Source: Marinoscillum sp. 108 (lineage in GTDB: Bacteria > Bacteroidota > Bacteroidia > Cytophagales > Cyclobacteriaceae). From it: 64,000 bases of DNA. The stretch lies in NCBI RefSeq assembly GCF_902506655.1, contig NZ_LR734808.1:124001-188000 (forward strand). Reading direction: 5' to 3'. How positions within the stretch are numbered: the stretch's first letter is position 1; each line of letters begins with the position of its first letter. This document shows positions 8,005 through 17,211 of this stretch, piece after piece. The notes under the pieces are model-generated. The model was not told the DNA's origin. It worked only from the letters and a program-made list of their open reading frames with translations, and ran no database searches. A program made the translations under genes and the position numbers.

Positions 8005-8383
8005 ACTGTTGCCCCTCTAAACATGATCGGTAGACCTGTGCCGTGGACTCAACCCGAATCTCAACTTCCAGGCAGGACGGCCCGACAGAATTCCGGGCGT
8101 GTGATGGCCCCGATAACTATCGGAATAGGGTCGGAAGCGATCATTCTGTCATGATTTTTGGTTACTTTTCATCTCAGGAAAAGTAACAGCCAGCGCGGTT
8201 TGAGGGCATTTGATCAACAGTAGCAGACGAAATAAAACACACAAACAGGTGTAGTGTTGCCCCCTCCAATAGCTAAATACGATCGGTATACCTGTGCCGG
8301 GAAACCCGAATAGGTGCCAAAAGTGCTGGTTTTGTTCAGGACTCAAAAACCACATAGATTTGGTATTGGCGGCTAATAGCCAT
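8005..8383. repeat. Accessory-region intergenic repeat, copy C (long form)
   Basis: It fills most of the 450-base gap between the VOC and esterase genes. Order of parts: GTTGCCCCTCTAAACATGATC block; ACTCAACCCGAATCTCAACTT; CCGATAACTATCGG; ATTCTGTCATGATTTTTGG; a perfect 9-base hairpin GTTACTTTT/AAAAGTAAC at 8161-8187; AGCCAGCGCGGTTTGAGGG; a second GTTGCCCCCTCC block; CGGG-AAA-CCCG hairpin; and AAAACCACATAGATTTGGTA with CGGCTAATAGCC at the end. The same parts in the same order make up copy D at 9289. Confidence 0.85.
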
Positions 8384-8425
8384 TTGGTTGTTTGTCGGGC
8401 GTGCTCAAAACATACAAATCAAAAT

Positions 8426-9253
8426 ATGGAAAAATTTACATTTGTAATTTTGTGTATTCTTCTTTCAGGAGTACAAACCACATTCGGACAGCATAAAACA
8501 GAGATTGTAATAGGTAGTAAGTTTGTCATTGAATCTAACATTTTAGATGAAGAAAGAACTTGTTTAATCAGTCTTCCGGATTCATACAATGATTCATGCC
8601 TTGCTTCCAAAAAATATCCAGTGATCATATTACTGGATGGGTATACTCATTTTAAAACAGCATCTGGAATAGTCCACTTTATGAGTTCCAAGAGGAACCG
8701 AAACAATTTAATGCCAGAAAGTATCATCATAGCCATAGAGAATGTTGACCGTGAGCGAGATTTTACGGTTACAAAAATTAAGACCAAACGGCCAAATACT
8801 ATGGGGGGTGGAAGGAGTTTTTTGAATTTTATTGAGAATGAACTAATTCCCTATGTTGATGAAAATTATAGAACAGAACCCTCTAGAACCCTTATTGGAC
8901 ATTCTTTAGGAGGCTTACTTACATTAAATTCTTATATGGATGAAAATAGCGTATTCAATGCTTACATTTCTATAGACCCAAGTATCTGGTGGAGCGAGGA
9001 GATGATGAAAAACAAAGTTGATTCTATTTCATCAATATCATTGAATAAAAAGCTTTATATAGCCACTGCCAATCAAGGAGAGGCTAATTACGAGAGGAAT
9101 AAACAAAGACACGACAATCTCTATACATTAATAACAAAGAGGTCGGAAGAACCTCTAAACGTTGAAATAAAATATTTTGAAAAGGAAAATCATCGCTCTG
9201 TACCATTAATAGCTTTGTACGAAGGGTTAATGTACATTAATCAAGAGAATTGA
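8426..9253 (+). CDS. Secreted alpha/beta hydrolase (esterase D/IroE-like)
   Basis: This 275-residue protein has a signal peptide (about 1-21, ending TTFGQ) and an esterase-type alpha/beta hydrolase fold. The nucleophile is S160 in GHSLGG, with a candidate acid residue at D184 (ISIDPSIWW) and H256 as the catalytic histidine (KENHRSVP). The ISIDPSIWWS stretch is typical of the Fes/IroE/esterase D group, which hydrolyses esters of siderophores or simple acyl esters. The ATG at 8426 is chosen. The open frame extends back to 8294, but that part lies within repeat sequence and would bury the signal peptide. It is flanked on both sides by long repeat copies. Confidence 0.87.
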   Translation: MEKFTFVILCILLSGVQTTFGQHKTEIVIGSKFVIESNILDEERTCLISLPDSYNDSCLASKKYPVIILLDGYTHFKTASGIVHFMSSKRNRNNLMPESIIIAIENVDRERDFTVTKIKTKRPNTMGGGRSFLNFIENELIPYVDENYRTEPSRTLIGHSLGGLLTLNSYMDENSVFNAYISIDPSIWWSEEMMKNKVDSISSISLNKKLYIATANQGEANYERNKQRHDNLYTLITKRSEEPLNVEIKYFEKENHRSVPLIALYEGLMYINQEN

Positions 9254-9288
9254 TTTATAGCACAAAAAGACATTTGGTAGTGCCAATA

Positions 9289-9690
9289 GCTGCTGCGCAA
9301 CCCCTCCAAAATCTAAATACGATCAGTAGACCAGTGCCGTAGACTCAACCCGAATCTCAACTTCCAGGCGGGATGGCTCGACAAAATTCCGGGCCTGCGG
9401 TGGCCCCGATAACTATCGGAAAAGGGTCGGAAGCGATTATTCTGTCATGATTTTTGGTTACTTTTCATCACAGGAAAAGTAACAGCCAGCCCGGCTTGAG
9501 GGGATTTAATCAACAGCAAAAGACGAAACAAAATCACACAAACAAGTGTGGCTGTTGCACAACCCTTCCACAACCTAAATATGATAGGTAGACCTGTGCC
9601 GGGAAACCCGAATAGGTGCCAAAAGTGCTGGTTTTGTTCAGTACTCAAAAACCACATAGATTTGGTATAGGCGGCTAATAGCCATTGGCG
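9289..9690. repeat. Accessory-region intergenic repeat, copy D (long form)
   Basis: It fills the gap between the esterase and the first metallopeptidase copy, with the same internal order as copy C: CTGCGCAACCCCTCC block, CTCAACCCGAATCTCAACTT, CCGATAACTATCGG, the 9-base hairpin GTTACTTTT/AAAAGTAAC at 9457-9483, AGCCAGCCCGGCTTGAGGG, a second GTTGCACAACCCTTCC block, the CGGG-AAA-CCCG hairpin, and the AAAACCACATAGATTTGGTA tail. The tail and the following ~35 bases recur at 14521-14616 before the second metallopeptidase copy. Confidence 0.85.
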
Positions 9691-9726
9691 GAGCCTCCTG
9701 AACCCACAAGCCGAAAACAAAAATCG

Positions 9727-11039
9727 ATGAAAATAATCCGTTTTATTATACTCATAGGAATGGCGACTTCTTGTCAGACAGAAGAGAAAAGCCGGATCAA
9801 TGTGATGACCTCAGATATTGATCACTTTTGGACCGCTTATGATTTAATTATAAAAGAACCGGACAGCTTAAAACGAATCCAGTTGATTGATTCGCTTTAT
9901 ATCCAACAAGGATCTATTGGCTTGAAAAAATGATGGAAGTCCGTGAATATTCAGCTGAAGAATATATCCAAATGATTACCAGTTATCCCAATTTCTTGTC
10001 GTCTCTTCGACAGAACACCCTCAAATCCAATGAATTGGCCAACGAGCTAAGCACTGGTATAGAGAAGTTGAAAGCTGTTTATCCCAATTTGAAACCTGCC
10101 AAAATTTATTTTACCATAGGTTGTATGAGGTCAAATGGGACGACCATAGATAGTTTGGTGCTGATTGGTAGTGAATTGGCCATGGCAGACCAACAAACTG
10201 ATATTTCTGAATTTGATGGAGCCACGAAAGAGTGGTTGGAGACTTTTTTCAACTCCAATCCCATCGATAATTTAGTGTTGTTGAATGTTCATGAATACGT
10301 TCATACCCAACAAAAAACCCAGGTGAATAACTTGCTCTCTATAGCCATCCGTGAAGGAGTGGCTGAATTCGTTTCTACTTTAGCTATGGAGATGCCATCT
10401 GCTACTCCTGCCATCGCCTATGGCAAAAAGAATGCACAAACGGTGCTCGAAAAATTCGAACTGGAAATGTTTTACCCTAACAATCAGTCCAAGTGGTTTT
10501 GGAGCAATTACCCCAACGAATTTGGTGTAAGAGATTTGGGGTATTATGTAGGCTATCAGTTGTGCGAACATTATTATGCACAAGCCGGAGATAAAGAGAA
10601 GGCCATCAAAAGGATGATAGAGCTGGATTACACCAACGAGGTTGAAGTTGAAGATTTCGTCGAGCAGACGCGCTATTTTTCTACCTCGCTTGACTCCTTG
10701 TATCAAAGATTTGAAAATAAGCGACCATACGTAACGGGAATTAGGCAATTCGAAAATAACAGCACGAATGTTGACGCGGGCATCAGACAAATCACCATTG
10801 ATTTTTCAGAACCGCTGAATGGTCACAATACAGGTGTGGACTTTGGGGAATTAGGTCAGGATTATTTTCCAAAGAACGATGTAACTAAGCGATTTTGGTC
10901 AGAGGATAAAGCATCATGGACGATTAGTGTAGAATTGGATCCGGGTAAACACTACCAGTTATTGATATCCAACAATTTTAGAACATCGGAAGATATTCCA
11001 CTGAAGCCTTATCTCATTGATTTTAACACAGCGAATTAG
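9727..11039 (+). pseudogene. Frameshifted copy of zinc-metallopeptidase lipoprotein
   Basis: This is a near-identical partner of the intact gene at 14617-15930, with about a dozen amino-acid differences. In the run after GGCTTG it has six A residues where the intact copy has seven, so the first frame (9727-9933) ends in TGA after the lipoprotein signal and about 50 residues. The rest continues in a second frame opening with ATG at 9930 and running to 11039 (369 residues). That frame keeps the HEYVH zinc site, the EGVAEF motif and the C-terminal Ig-like domain. ATG and TGA overlap (ATGATGG), so re-initiation is conceivable, but it would yield a protein without an export signal. Slippage on the A-run could also restore the frame. 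It is otherwise a decaying duplicate. Confidence 0.8.
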
Positions 11040-11118
11040 ATTTTGGATCAACATTAACTACCACAGAAATAACCAAGGGCTTCTGGTACGCGGGTTTTCC
11101 CTGAGCATCAGCCTTTTT

Positions 11119-14100
11119 CTACTCTTTCATAAACCGCACAGTATGTTCCTTAGCCCCGTCTAAAATTTGCAACAAATACATTCCCGGTTGAAGGCTACTT
11201 AAATCAATGGTGTGATTGACACTGGTAATCTGCTCCAGGCCTTTGATGAGTTCACCATTCATGCCGTAGATTTTGATTTGGAAGGCATCAGACAAGTTGT
11301 TCGATTTTATGATAAGCCAATCCTTTGTCGGGTTTGGATAAACCTCCCAGGTATTTGACGTTGCACTTTCCAGTTCTAGGGCTTTGAACACTTCCAGGCT
11401 AATATTGAACGGTTCGCTATCATCTGTTCCATCATTCACATAAACAGACACAGTCAGGGTGCCCGTGAAATCTGCAGAAGGTAATACGGTGTTTCCCGAA
11501 ACGGAATAGAGATCTCCGGGTAGAACATTAAGTGTGAAGTCATTTGGGAAATCATTGTCAGGATCCTCTACCAAAAGGTTCGTTAGAGGAATCTCCACCG
11601 GGGTTCCTTTGAGGGTGAAAAGGGCAGCATTAATTCCCGTTATTATAGGGACGTCATTGACAGCAGTTACTTCCAGAGATAGATTAAATATTTCGCTGTT
11701 ATCCTCCCCATCATTCACAGTTATCGGGACAGACAGTATTCCATTAAAATCTAAATTGGGAAGTATTTCATTTCCCGATACCGTATAATTTTCCCCAATG
11801 ATAATATTCAAAGTAAAGTCCTCAGGAGCATTGTCGGGGTCCACTATTGAGAAATCTGTGACGGGAATCTGAATTCCAGTTTCTTCAGGAGTAGTGTATG
11901 TGTTGGTGTTTCCATTGATCACCGGGACATCATTAACCGGAGTTACATTTACTTGTAGTTCAAATTCTTCACTGCTGTCGATACCATCATTGACTACTAT
12001 CGGAACGGAGAGGACGCCATTAAAATCCAGGTCGGGTATAATTTGATTCTGAGAGATTAAGTAATTGTCCCCAGGCCTGATGTAAATGGTGAAGTCATTC
12101 GGGAAGGTATTGTCCGGGTCTTCCACCAGCAAGTTTGAGCCCAAATAGTTAAGCGGAGTATCCTCTGGGGTGGTGGTGGGGGAGCTTGTACCCGTCACTA
12201 CAGGTATGTCATTGACAGGAGTCACCTCTATTGTGATCCAAAATGGGGCGCTATTATTGACTCCATCATTTACAGTTAGGTCTACGTGAATGAGTCCATT
12301 AAAATTGGGGTCAGGTAAAATTCCAGCATCTGAAACCGAATAATTTTCTCCATCGTTGATTGTCAGGGTGAAGTTTCCTGGGAAATCACTGTCATCATCA
12401 ACCGACAGATGAGATAAGTTTAATTCCAGAGGTGTGTCTTCCTCTATAATCAGTGTTTGATTGACTTCCAGAATAATAGGAGGGAGGTTGACCTCTGAGG
12501 CATTACGCTGCCAGACACTGGCCCCATTGGTGCCGGCATAAAAGTGATCTCCGGCGAGAATGAGAGAGGTTAGAGATTTATTCGTAAGCTGGTCACTCAC
12601 GTCGTACCATTCATCCCTTTTGTCGGATCCCAAAAACATTCCCTGATTCGTTGCCACGAAAAGGTTGCCATCACCTACCACCAGGCCGTGTATGCCATAA
12701 ACCCCAATTGCTGTGGCGACCCATGTCACTCCCAAGTCATCGCTGAAATATAATCCCTGGTCTGACCCTGCGTAGAGTCTTCCTTGGTGAATTTGTACTT
12801 CTCTGGTTGTGTATACTTCCTCAATGGAAATATCTGTCCAGGTGGCACCCAGGTCTTGCGAAACAAATAGTTCAAGACTTGCATTGCTAACTATGATCGT
12901 ATCCCCCTGAACATAAATCGATTCGTAGCTAGTGTCAGTATTCAAACCAGTGTTTGAAGCGAGAACCCATGTGTTGCCTTTGTCATTAGAAATATAGACC
13001 CCCGTGCCATTAACCGCTGCAGCAAATACCCCATTGTCATAATGAAGTGCCTGTATCGATTTGTTCAATCCAGGGTCCAGGAGCCTGGTCCATGAATCTC
13101 CGTCAATGGTAGCAGCGTATACACCCCCTCCAGACCCGAGAAATACCGAGTCTCCTACAATAATAATATCATAGATAGATAATGCATTCGAGCCACTCAG
13201 TCCTGAGTTATTCTGCACCCAGTTGCCTTTCAGGTCAGATCGAAAAATTCCCGCTCCTTTGGTTCCCACATATAGAGACGATTCGCTTGCCGCCAAAGAC
13301 TCAATCGGCATGGCCGTCATTCCATAGTTGCTTTCATACCAGGTTGCTCCTGCATCAATAGAACTGAACAATCCTTCTGAAGTACACATAACAATCTTAC
13401 CCTCTAAAAAAGTGACGCTGTTAACAATGCTGTTGGTTTTTGTGTTTTGAATCTTTGTCCAGTTTTGCCCTTCATCTTTTGTGTAAAAGACCATTCCATC
13501 ACCAGTGGTGAGATAAACACTGTCTCCCGATATACCCATGGTTAATATGGTTCCACCTAGGTCAATGTTGGTCTGTACCCACTCGTCCCCATTATGAGAG
13601 GAAAAGACATGGCCATCATCCGCGATGTAGAGGACTTCTTCAGTGGCGGTCATTGAACTGATACCGTTCGGACCCAGTCCTTCTACTTCAATGGCATCCC
13701 AGGTATCACCGTTATCGGAAGACCTGAAGAGTGATTGGCCTCCACCATACACAGCAGAATTGAAAAAAGCCAAATCACGCAGCTTTACTTCAGCGTTGCC
13801 TGCTCTCTTCTCTACCCAATTTGCTCCATTGTCTTCCGAGTAAAGCACCCCACTACTTGCGTGACTGTACACATATACAGTTCCATCCTGGATCGTTAGG
13901 TCACTAAATGAATCAATGCCTGAATAGCTAAGCTCCCAATTCTCTCCTTCATCCGATGAGATGTAAATTGCAAAAGTGGTTATGAGATACAAGAGACCAT
14001 TACTTTCTTTGATGCGCCAAGCATTTATATTGGAAGGGAGTGTGGTGTTTTTGGGTTCCCATGTGACACCATTATTCACTGATTTGAATACGCCTCCTCT

Positions 14101-14244
14101 TCCTGCTGCCACCACCAAGGATGTGCCAGCCTGTGCAATATCATAGGTGTTCCCTCCGCTCGGGCCCCCTGTTGGGACCCACTGTGCGGATAGTAATGTG
14201 TTGATTAGCAACAAGAGACATATGGAGAGGTTGGACTTTTTCAT
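11119..14244 (-). CDS. T9SS-secreted beta-propeller/cadherin-like repeat protein
   Basis: This 1041-residue exported protein begins with a signal peptide (about 1-20, LLLINTLLSAQ). Residues ~20-585 form a string of BNR/YCF48-like propeller blades with recurring S.D.G..W motifs (SVNNGVTWE, SSDEGENWE, SEDNGANWV). About 586-955 are four tandem cadherin-like/Ig-like domains of ~90 residues joined by VTPVNDVPVI-type linkers and each carrying VNDG. From ~965 there is a T9SS sorting domain (VYPNPTKDWLIIKSN ... GMYLLQILDG). It should be exported by Sec, carried across the outer membrane by the type IX system, and anchored or released. Adhesion or polysaccharide binding is plausible; no catalytic motif was seen. 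It runs opposite to, and lies between, the two metallopeptidase copies. Confidence 0.88.
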   Translation of the reverse strand: MKKSNLSICLLLLINTLLSAQWVPTGGPSGGNTYDIAQAGTSLVVAAGRGGVFKSVNNGVTWEPKNTTLPSNINAWRIKESNGLLYLITTFAIYISSDEGENWELSYSGIDSFSDLTIQDGTVYVYSHASSGVLYSEDNGANWVEKRAGNAEVKLRDLAFFNSAVYGGGQSLFRSSDNGDTWDAIEVEGLGPNGISSMTATEEVLYIADDGHVFSSHNGDEWVQTNIDLGGTILTMGISGDSVYLTTGDGMVFYTKDEGQNWTKIQNTKTNSIVNSVTFLEGKIVMCTSEGLFSSIDAGATWYESNYGMTAMPIESLAASESSLYVGTKGAGIFRSDLKGNWVQNNSGLSGSNALSIYDIIIVGDSVFLGSGGGVYAATIDGDSWTRLLDPGLNKSIQALHYDNGVFAAAVNGTGVYISNDKGNTWVLASNTGLNTDTSYESIYVQGDTIIVSNASLELFVSQDLGATWTDISIEEVYTTREVQIHQGRLYAGSDQGLYFSDDLGVTWVATAIGVYGIHGLVVGDGNLFVATNQGMFLGSDKRDEWYDVSDQLTNKSLTSLILAGDHFYAGTNGASVWQRNASEVNLPPIILEVNQTLIIEEDTPLELNLSHLSVDDDSDFPGNFTLTINDGENYSVSDAGILPDPNFNGLIHVDLTVNDGVNNSAPFWITIEVTPVNDIPVVTGTSSPTTTPEDTPLNYLGSNLLVEDPDNTFPNDFTIYIRPGDNYLISQNQIIPDLDFNGVLSVPIVVNDGIDSSEEFELQVNVTPVNDVPVINGNTNTYTTPEETGIQIPVTDFSIVDPDNAPEDFTLNIIIGENYTVSGNEILPNLDFNGILSVPITVNDGEDNSEIFNLSLEVTAVNDVPIITGINAALFTLKGTPVEIPLTNLLVEDPDNDFPNDFTLNVLPGDLYSVSGNTVLPSADFTGTLTVSVYVNDGTDDSEPFNISLEVFKALELESATSNTWEVYPNPTKDWLIIKSNNLSDAFQIKIYGMNGELIKGLEQITSVNHTIDLSSLQPGMYLLQILDGAKEHTVRFMKE

Positions 14245-14616
14245 GGGAGCAAGTGCTTGAAATGGAAAGAGTTGGATTGATGCATACCGCTATTACGCGG
14301 CAAAATAATAGAATCTTTCACATTCTCATACTTTTTTTACTCGCCTGGACCAAAAATGACATTTTTGGGTTTCTCTACATTCAGAGATCATTGAATTTAT
14401 TACCCTTCCCACGCTGTGGGGAGGGTGTTGCTACCCGTGAAAGGGGGGCTGGATATCGTGGGGAGACCTTCGGGTTGATGACCAAAGCTTCAAGCGAACT
14501 ATCTCCCTATAGCCAGCAATGGTTTGTCCGAGACTCAAAAACCACATAGATTTGGTATTGGCGGCTAATAGCCATTGGGGGAGCCTCCTGAACCCACAAG
14601 CCGAAAACAAAAATCG
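14245..14616. other. Intergenic stretch with two hairpins and a repeat tail
   Basis: No gene is supported in these 372 bases. There is an A/T-rich inverted repeat CCAAAAAT/ATTTTTGG around 14350-14368. At 14402-14426 a GC-rich hairpin has arms ACCCTTCCCAC and GTGGGGAGGGT around loop GCT. Positions 14521-14616 repeat the tail of copy D together with the leader of the first metallopeptidase copy. The promoter of the T9SS gene on the minus strand must lie at the left end. Confidence 0.6.
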
Positions 14617-15930
14617 ATGAAAATAATCCGTTTTATTATACTCATAGGAATGGCGACTTCTTGTCAGACAGAAGAGAAAAGCCCGATCAATGTGATGACC
14701 TCAGATATTGATCACTTTTGGACCGCTTATGATTTAATTATAAAAGAATCGGACAGCTTAAAACGAATCCAGTTGATTGATTCGCTTTATATCCAACAAG
14801 GATCTATTGGCTTGAAAAAAATAATGGAAGTCCGTGAATATTCAGCTGAAGAATATATCCAAATGATTACCAGCTATCCCAATTTCTTGTCGTCTCTCCG
14901 ACAGAACACCCTCAAATCCAATGAATTGGCCAACGAGCTAAGCACTGGTATAGAGAAGTTGAAAGCTGTTTATCCCAATTTGAAACCTGCCAAAATTTAT
15001 TTTACCATAGGTTGTATGAGGTCAAATGGGACGACCATAGATAGTTTGGTGCTGATTGGTAGTGAATTGGCCATGGCAGACCAACAAACTAATATTTCTG
15101 AATTTGATGGAGCCACGAAAGAGTGGTTGGAGACTTTTTTCAACTCCAATCCCATCGATAATTTAGTGTTGTTGAATGTTCATGAATACATTCATACCCA
15201 ACAAAAAACCCAGGTGAATAACTTGCTCTCTATTGCCATCCGTGAAGGAGTGGCTGAATTCGTTTCTACTTTAGCTATGGAGATGCCATCTGCTACCCCC
15301 TCCATCGCCTATGGCAAAAATAATGCACAAGGGGTGCTCGAAAAATTCGAACTGGAAATGTTTTACCCTAACAATCAGTCCAAATGGTTTTGGAGCAATT
15401 ACCCCAACGAATTTGGTGTAAGAGATTTGGGATATTATATAGGCTATCAGTTGTGCGAATACTATTATACACAAGCCGAAGATAAAGAGAAGGCCATCAA
15501 AAGGATGATAGAGCTGGATTACACCAACGAGGTTGAAGTTGAAGATTTCGTCGAGCAGACGCGCTATTTTTCTACCTCGCTTGACTCTTTGTATCAAAGA
15601 TTTGAAAATAAGCGACCATACGTAACGGGAATTAGGCAATTCGAAAATAACAGCATGAATGTTGACGCGGGAATCAGGCAAATCACCATTGATTTTTCAG
15701 AACCGCTGAATGGTCACAATACAGGTGTGGACTTTGGGGAATTAGGTCAGGATTATTTTCCAAAGAACGATGTAACCAAGAGGTTTTGGTCAGAGGATAA
15801 AGCATCATGGACGATTAGTGTAGAATTGGATCCGGGTAAACACTACCAGTTATTGATATCCAACAATTTTAGAACATCGGAAGATATTCCACTGAAGCCT
15901 TATCTAATTGATTTTAGCACAGCGAATTAG
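14617..15930 (+). CDS. Putative zinc-metallopeptidase lipoprotein with Ig-like C-terminus
   Basis: This is a 437-residue lipoprotein. The signal is MKIIRFIILIGMATSC with C16 as the probable lipidated residue. A gluzincin-like site is visible: H189-E-Y-I-H193 with a candidate third ligand E210 or E214 in REGVAEF about 20 residues on, the arrangement seen in DUF2268-type predicted proteases. The C-terminal ~100 residues (from VTGIRQFENN) resemble an SbsA-like Ig domain: ITIDFSEPLNG ... KASWTISVELDPGKHYQLLISNNF. The start at 14617 is set by the lipobox; the frame is open to 14575 but that part is repeat. It is the intact member of a duplicated pair (see 9727). Its role in the periplasm or at the outer membrane is unknown. 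Confidence 0.8.
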   Translation: MKIIRFIILIGMATSCQTEEKSPINVMTSDIDHFWTAYDLIIKESDSLKRIQLIDSLYIQQGSIGLKKIMEVREYSAEEYIQMITSYPNFLSSLRQNTLKSNELANELSTGIEKLKAVYPNLKPAKIYFTIGCMRSNGTTIDSLVLIGSELAMADQQTNISEFDGATKEWLETFFNSNPIDNLVLLNVHEYIHTQQKTQVNNLLSIAIREGVAEFVSTLAMEMPSATPSIAYGKNNAQGVLEKFELEMFYPNNQSKWFWSNYPNEFGVRDLGYYIGYQLCEYYYTQAEDKEKAIKRMIELDYTNEVEVEDFVEQTRYFSTSLDSLYQRFENKRPYVTGIRQFENNSMNVDAGIRQITIDFSEPLNGHNTGVDFGELGQDYFPKNDVTKRFWSEDKASWTISVELDPGKHYQLLISNNFRTSEDIPLKPYLIDFSTAN

Positions 15931-16077
15931 CTTTTGGACCAAGGTTAGCTGCCAAAGTAAGCCTGAGGAATGTAAGGAGACGATCAGCAACATATAGAAA
16001 AGCCCGCGATCCCCCTCCCCAGTTTGCTTTTAGACCCTCCTTGTGTACTTTTAGCCCTTACACCAACCCCACTAGTT

Positions 16078-17211
16078 ATGAACAACCCCCTTTGGCTGAT
16101 GACCTCGGCTTTTGATCACCTGCAGCTCCCTCAGATCATCGAGAAAGCACAGCAGGTGGGTGTGCAGGGTCTTGATCTGTGTGTCTTTCGCCGGGATGGC
16201 ACCCGGGCCGATCATGTGGCCACACACCTCGACTATGAGGATTTTAGACCGGAGGAGGCCAGAAAGATAATCGCACAGTTCAATGCTGCCAACCTCAAGC
16301 TCTCTATCGGAGCGTTTGAAAACCTCATCGGTGGGGATGAAGCAGAGCGGGTCAAAAATCAGAATCATTTGCTTAAGCTCATCCGCATCGCCCATTTGTT
16401 GGGTGGAGATGCCAACGATGTGAAGGTGGGCACTTTCGTAGGCTACAACCATGAGCTGGGTGTGCAGGAGGGAGGCTTTCAGCGAAACCTCGAGGAATAC
16501 CAACGGGTATTTGCACCCATCGTGCAGTATGCCGCAGACATGGGCGTGACCATCTTGTATGAAAACTGCCCCATGGAGGGCTGGCGGTCTGCCGGCTACA
16601 CCAGCACCTACAACAACCTGCCGGGGGTACTGGCTGCCCGCAAGCTGATGTATGAGCTGATCCCCAGTTGTTCGCATGGAGAAATCTACGATCCTTCGCA
16701 CGACGTGTGGCAGGGCATTGACCCCACCGAAGTGATCAAAGCCATGGACATCAGCAGACTCCACCGGGTGCATGTGAAGGCCACACGAAATCTCCACAAC
16801 GATACCAGAAACCACTGGGGAGCCATGTATCCCATGCAGTCGGTAGATCAGGCGCTGGCTCGGAAAGCCGGCGTGCCTATACCCGCCCATGACTGGGATC
16901 GGCATAACTATGAGGCCATGATGCCGGGGTTTGGCGGTTCAGACAGCATGGATTGGCGAGCCTTTGTAGCCGAGTTGATGGCCAGGGGGTTTGATGGACC
17001 CTTCGAGATGGAAAATGAAGCCGCTCTGAGTAAAGCCACAAGCAATGATGGCGCCATTATGCAGGGGTATAAGGCCAGCTTGCTCTTTCTGGCGCCCATG
17101 CTTTGGCCGCTGACGGATACAGGTTATCAGTATAACAGCGCCGGAGTGGCTCCTCTCAAAGAGCCATCCACTCAGAATGTGCCCATTGTGACGATGAAAG
17201 AGTTGAGTTAG
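16078..17211 (+). CDS. Sugar isomerase/epimerase-like TIM-barrel protein
   Basis: This 377-residue cytoplasmic protein is of the xylose isomerase-like TIM-barrel (AP endonuclease 2) superfamily. The opening MNNPLWLMTSAFDHLQLPQIIEKAQQVGVQGLDLCVFR is the first beta-alpha unit. Later units show VTILYENCPMEGW and IYDPSHDVWQGIDPTEVIKAMDISRLHRVHVKATR, which supply the metal-binding Glu, Asp and His residues of this fold, and PFEMENEA near the end. The start at 16078 is preferred over the upstream in-frame ATG at 16024. The sugar substrate cannot be named. It converges with the DsbA-family gene with a 4-base overlap. Confidence 0.85.
   Translation: MNNPLWLMTSAFDHLQLPQIIEKAQQVGVQGLDLCVFRRDGTRADHVATHLDYEDFRPEEARKIIAQFNAANLKLSIGAFENLIGGDEAERVKNQNHLLKLIRIAHLLGGDANDVKVGTFVGYNHELGVQEGGFQRNLEEYQRVFAPIVQYAADMGVTILYENCPMEGWRSAGYTSTYNNLPGVLAARKLMYELIPSCSHGEIYDPSHDVWQGIDPTEVIKAMDISRLHRVHVKATRNLHNDTRNHWGAMYPMQSVDQALARKAGVPIPAHDWDRHNYEAMMPGFGGSDSMDWRAFVAELMARGFDGPFEMENEAALSKATSNDGAIMQGYKASLLFLAPMLWPLTDTGYQYNSAGVAPLKEPSTQNVPIVTMKELS

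Noticed and set aside
8294-8425. N-terminal extension of the esterase frame
   Set aside because: The extra 44 codons lie wholly inside the repeat and would place the signal peptide internally. Equivalent extensions at 9685 and 14575 arise from the same repeat tail.
9445-9720. Minus-strand open frames in the repeats (also 8149-8355)
   Set aside because: They resemble each other only because the repeats do, have no family similarity, and overlap the structured hairpins.
5592-9726. Chromosomal integron with attC sites
   Set aside because: The gene-repeat pattern is suggestive and TAACAAACGC appears at 7995, but I found no consistent RYYYAAC...GTTRRRY pairs at the ends of the repeats and no integrase in the window.
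14253-14549. 98-codon plus-strand frame between the T9SS gene and the second metallopeptidase
   Set aside because: The sequence includes two hairpins and repeat DNA and its translation looks non-coding.
16072-16905. 277-codon minus-strand frame
   Set aside because: It is antisense to the well-supported TIM-barrel gene and is a codon-bias shadow.
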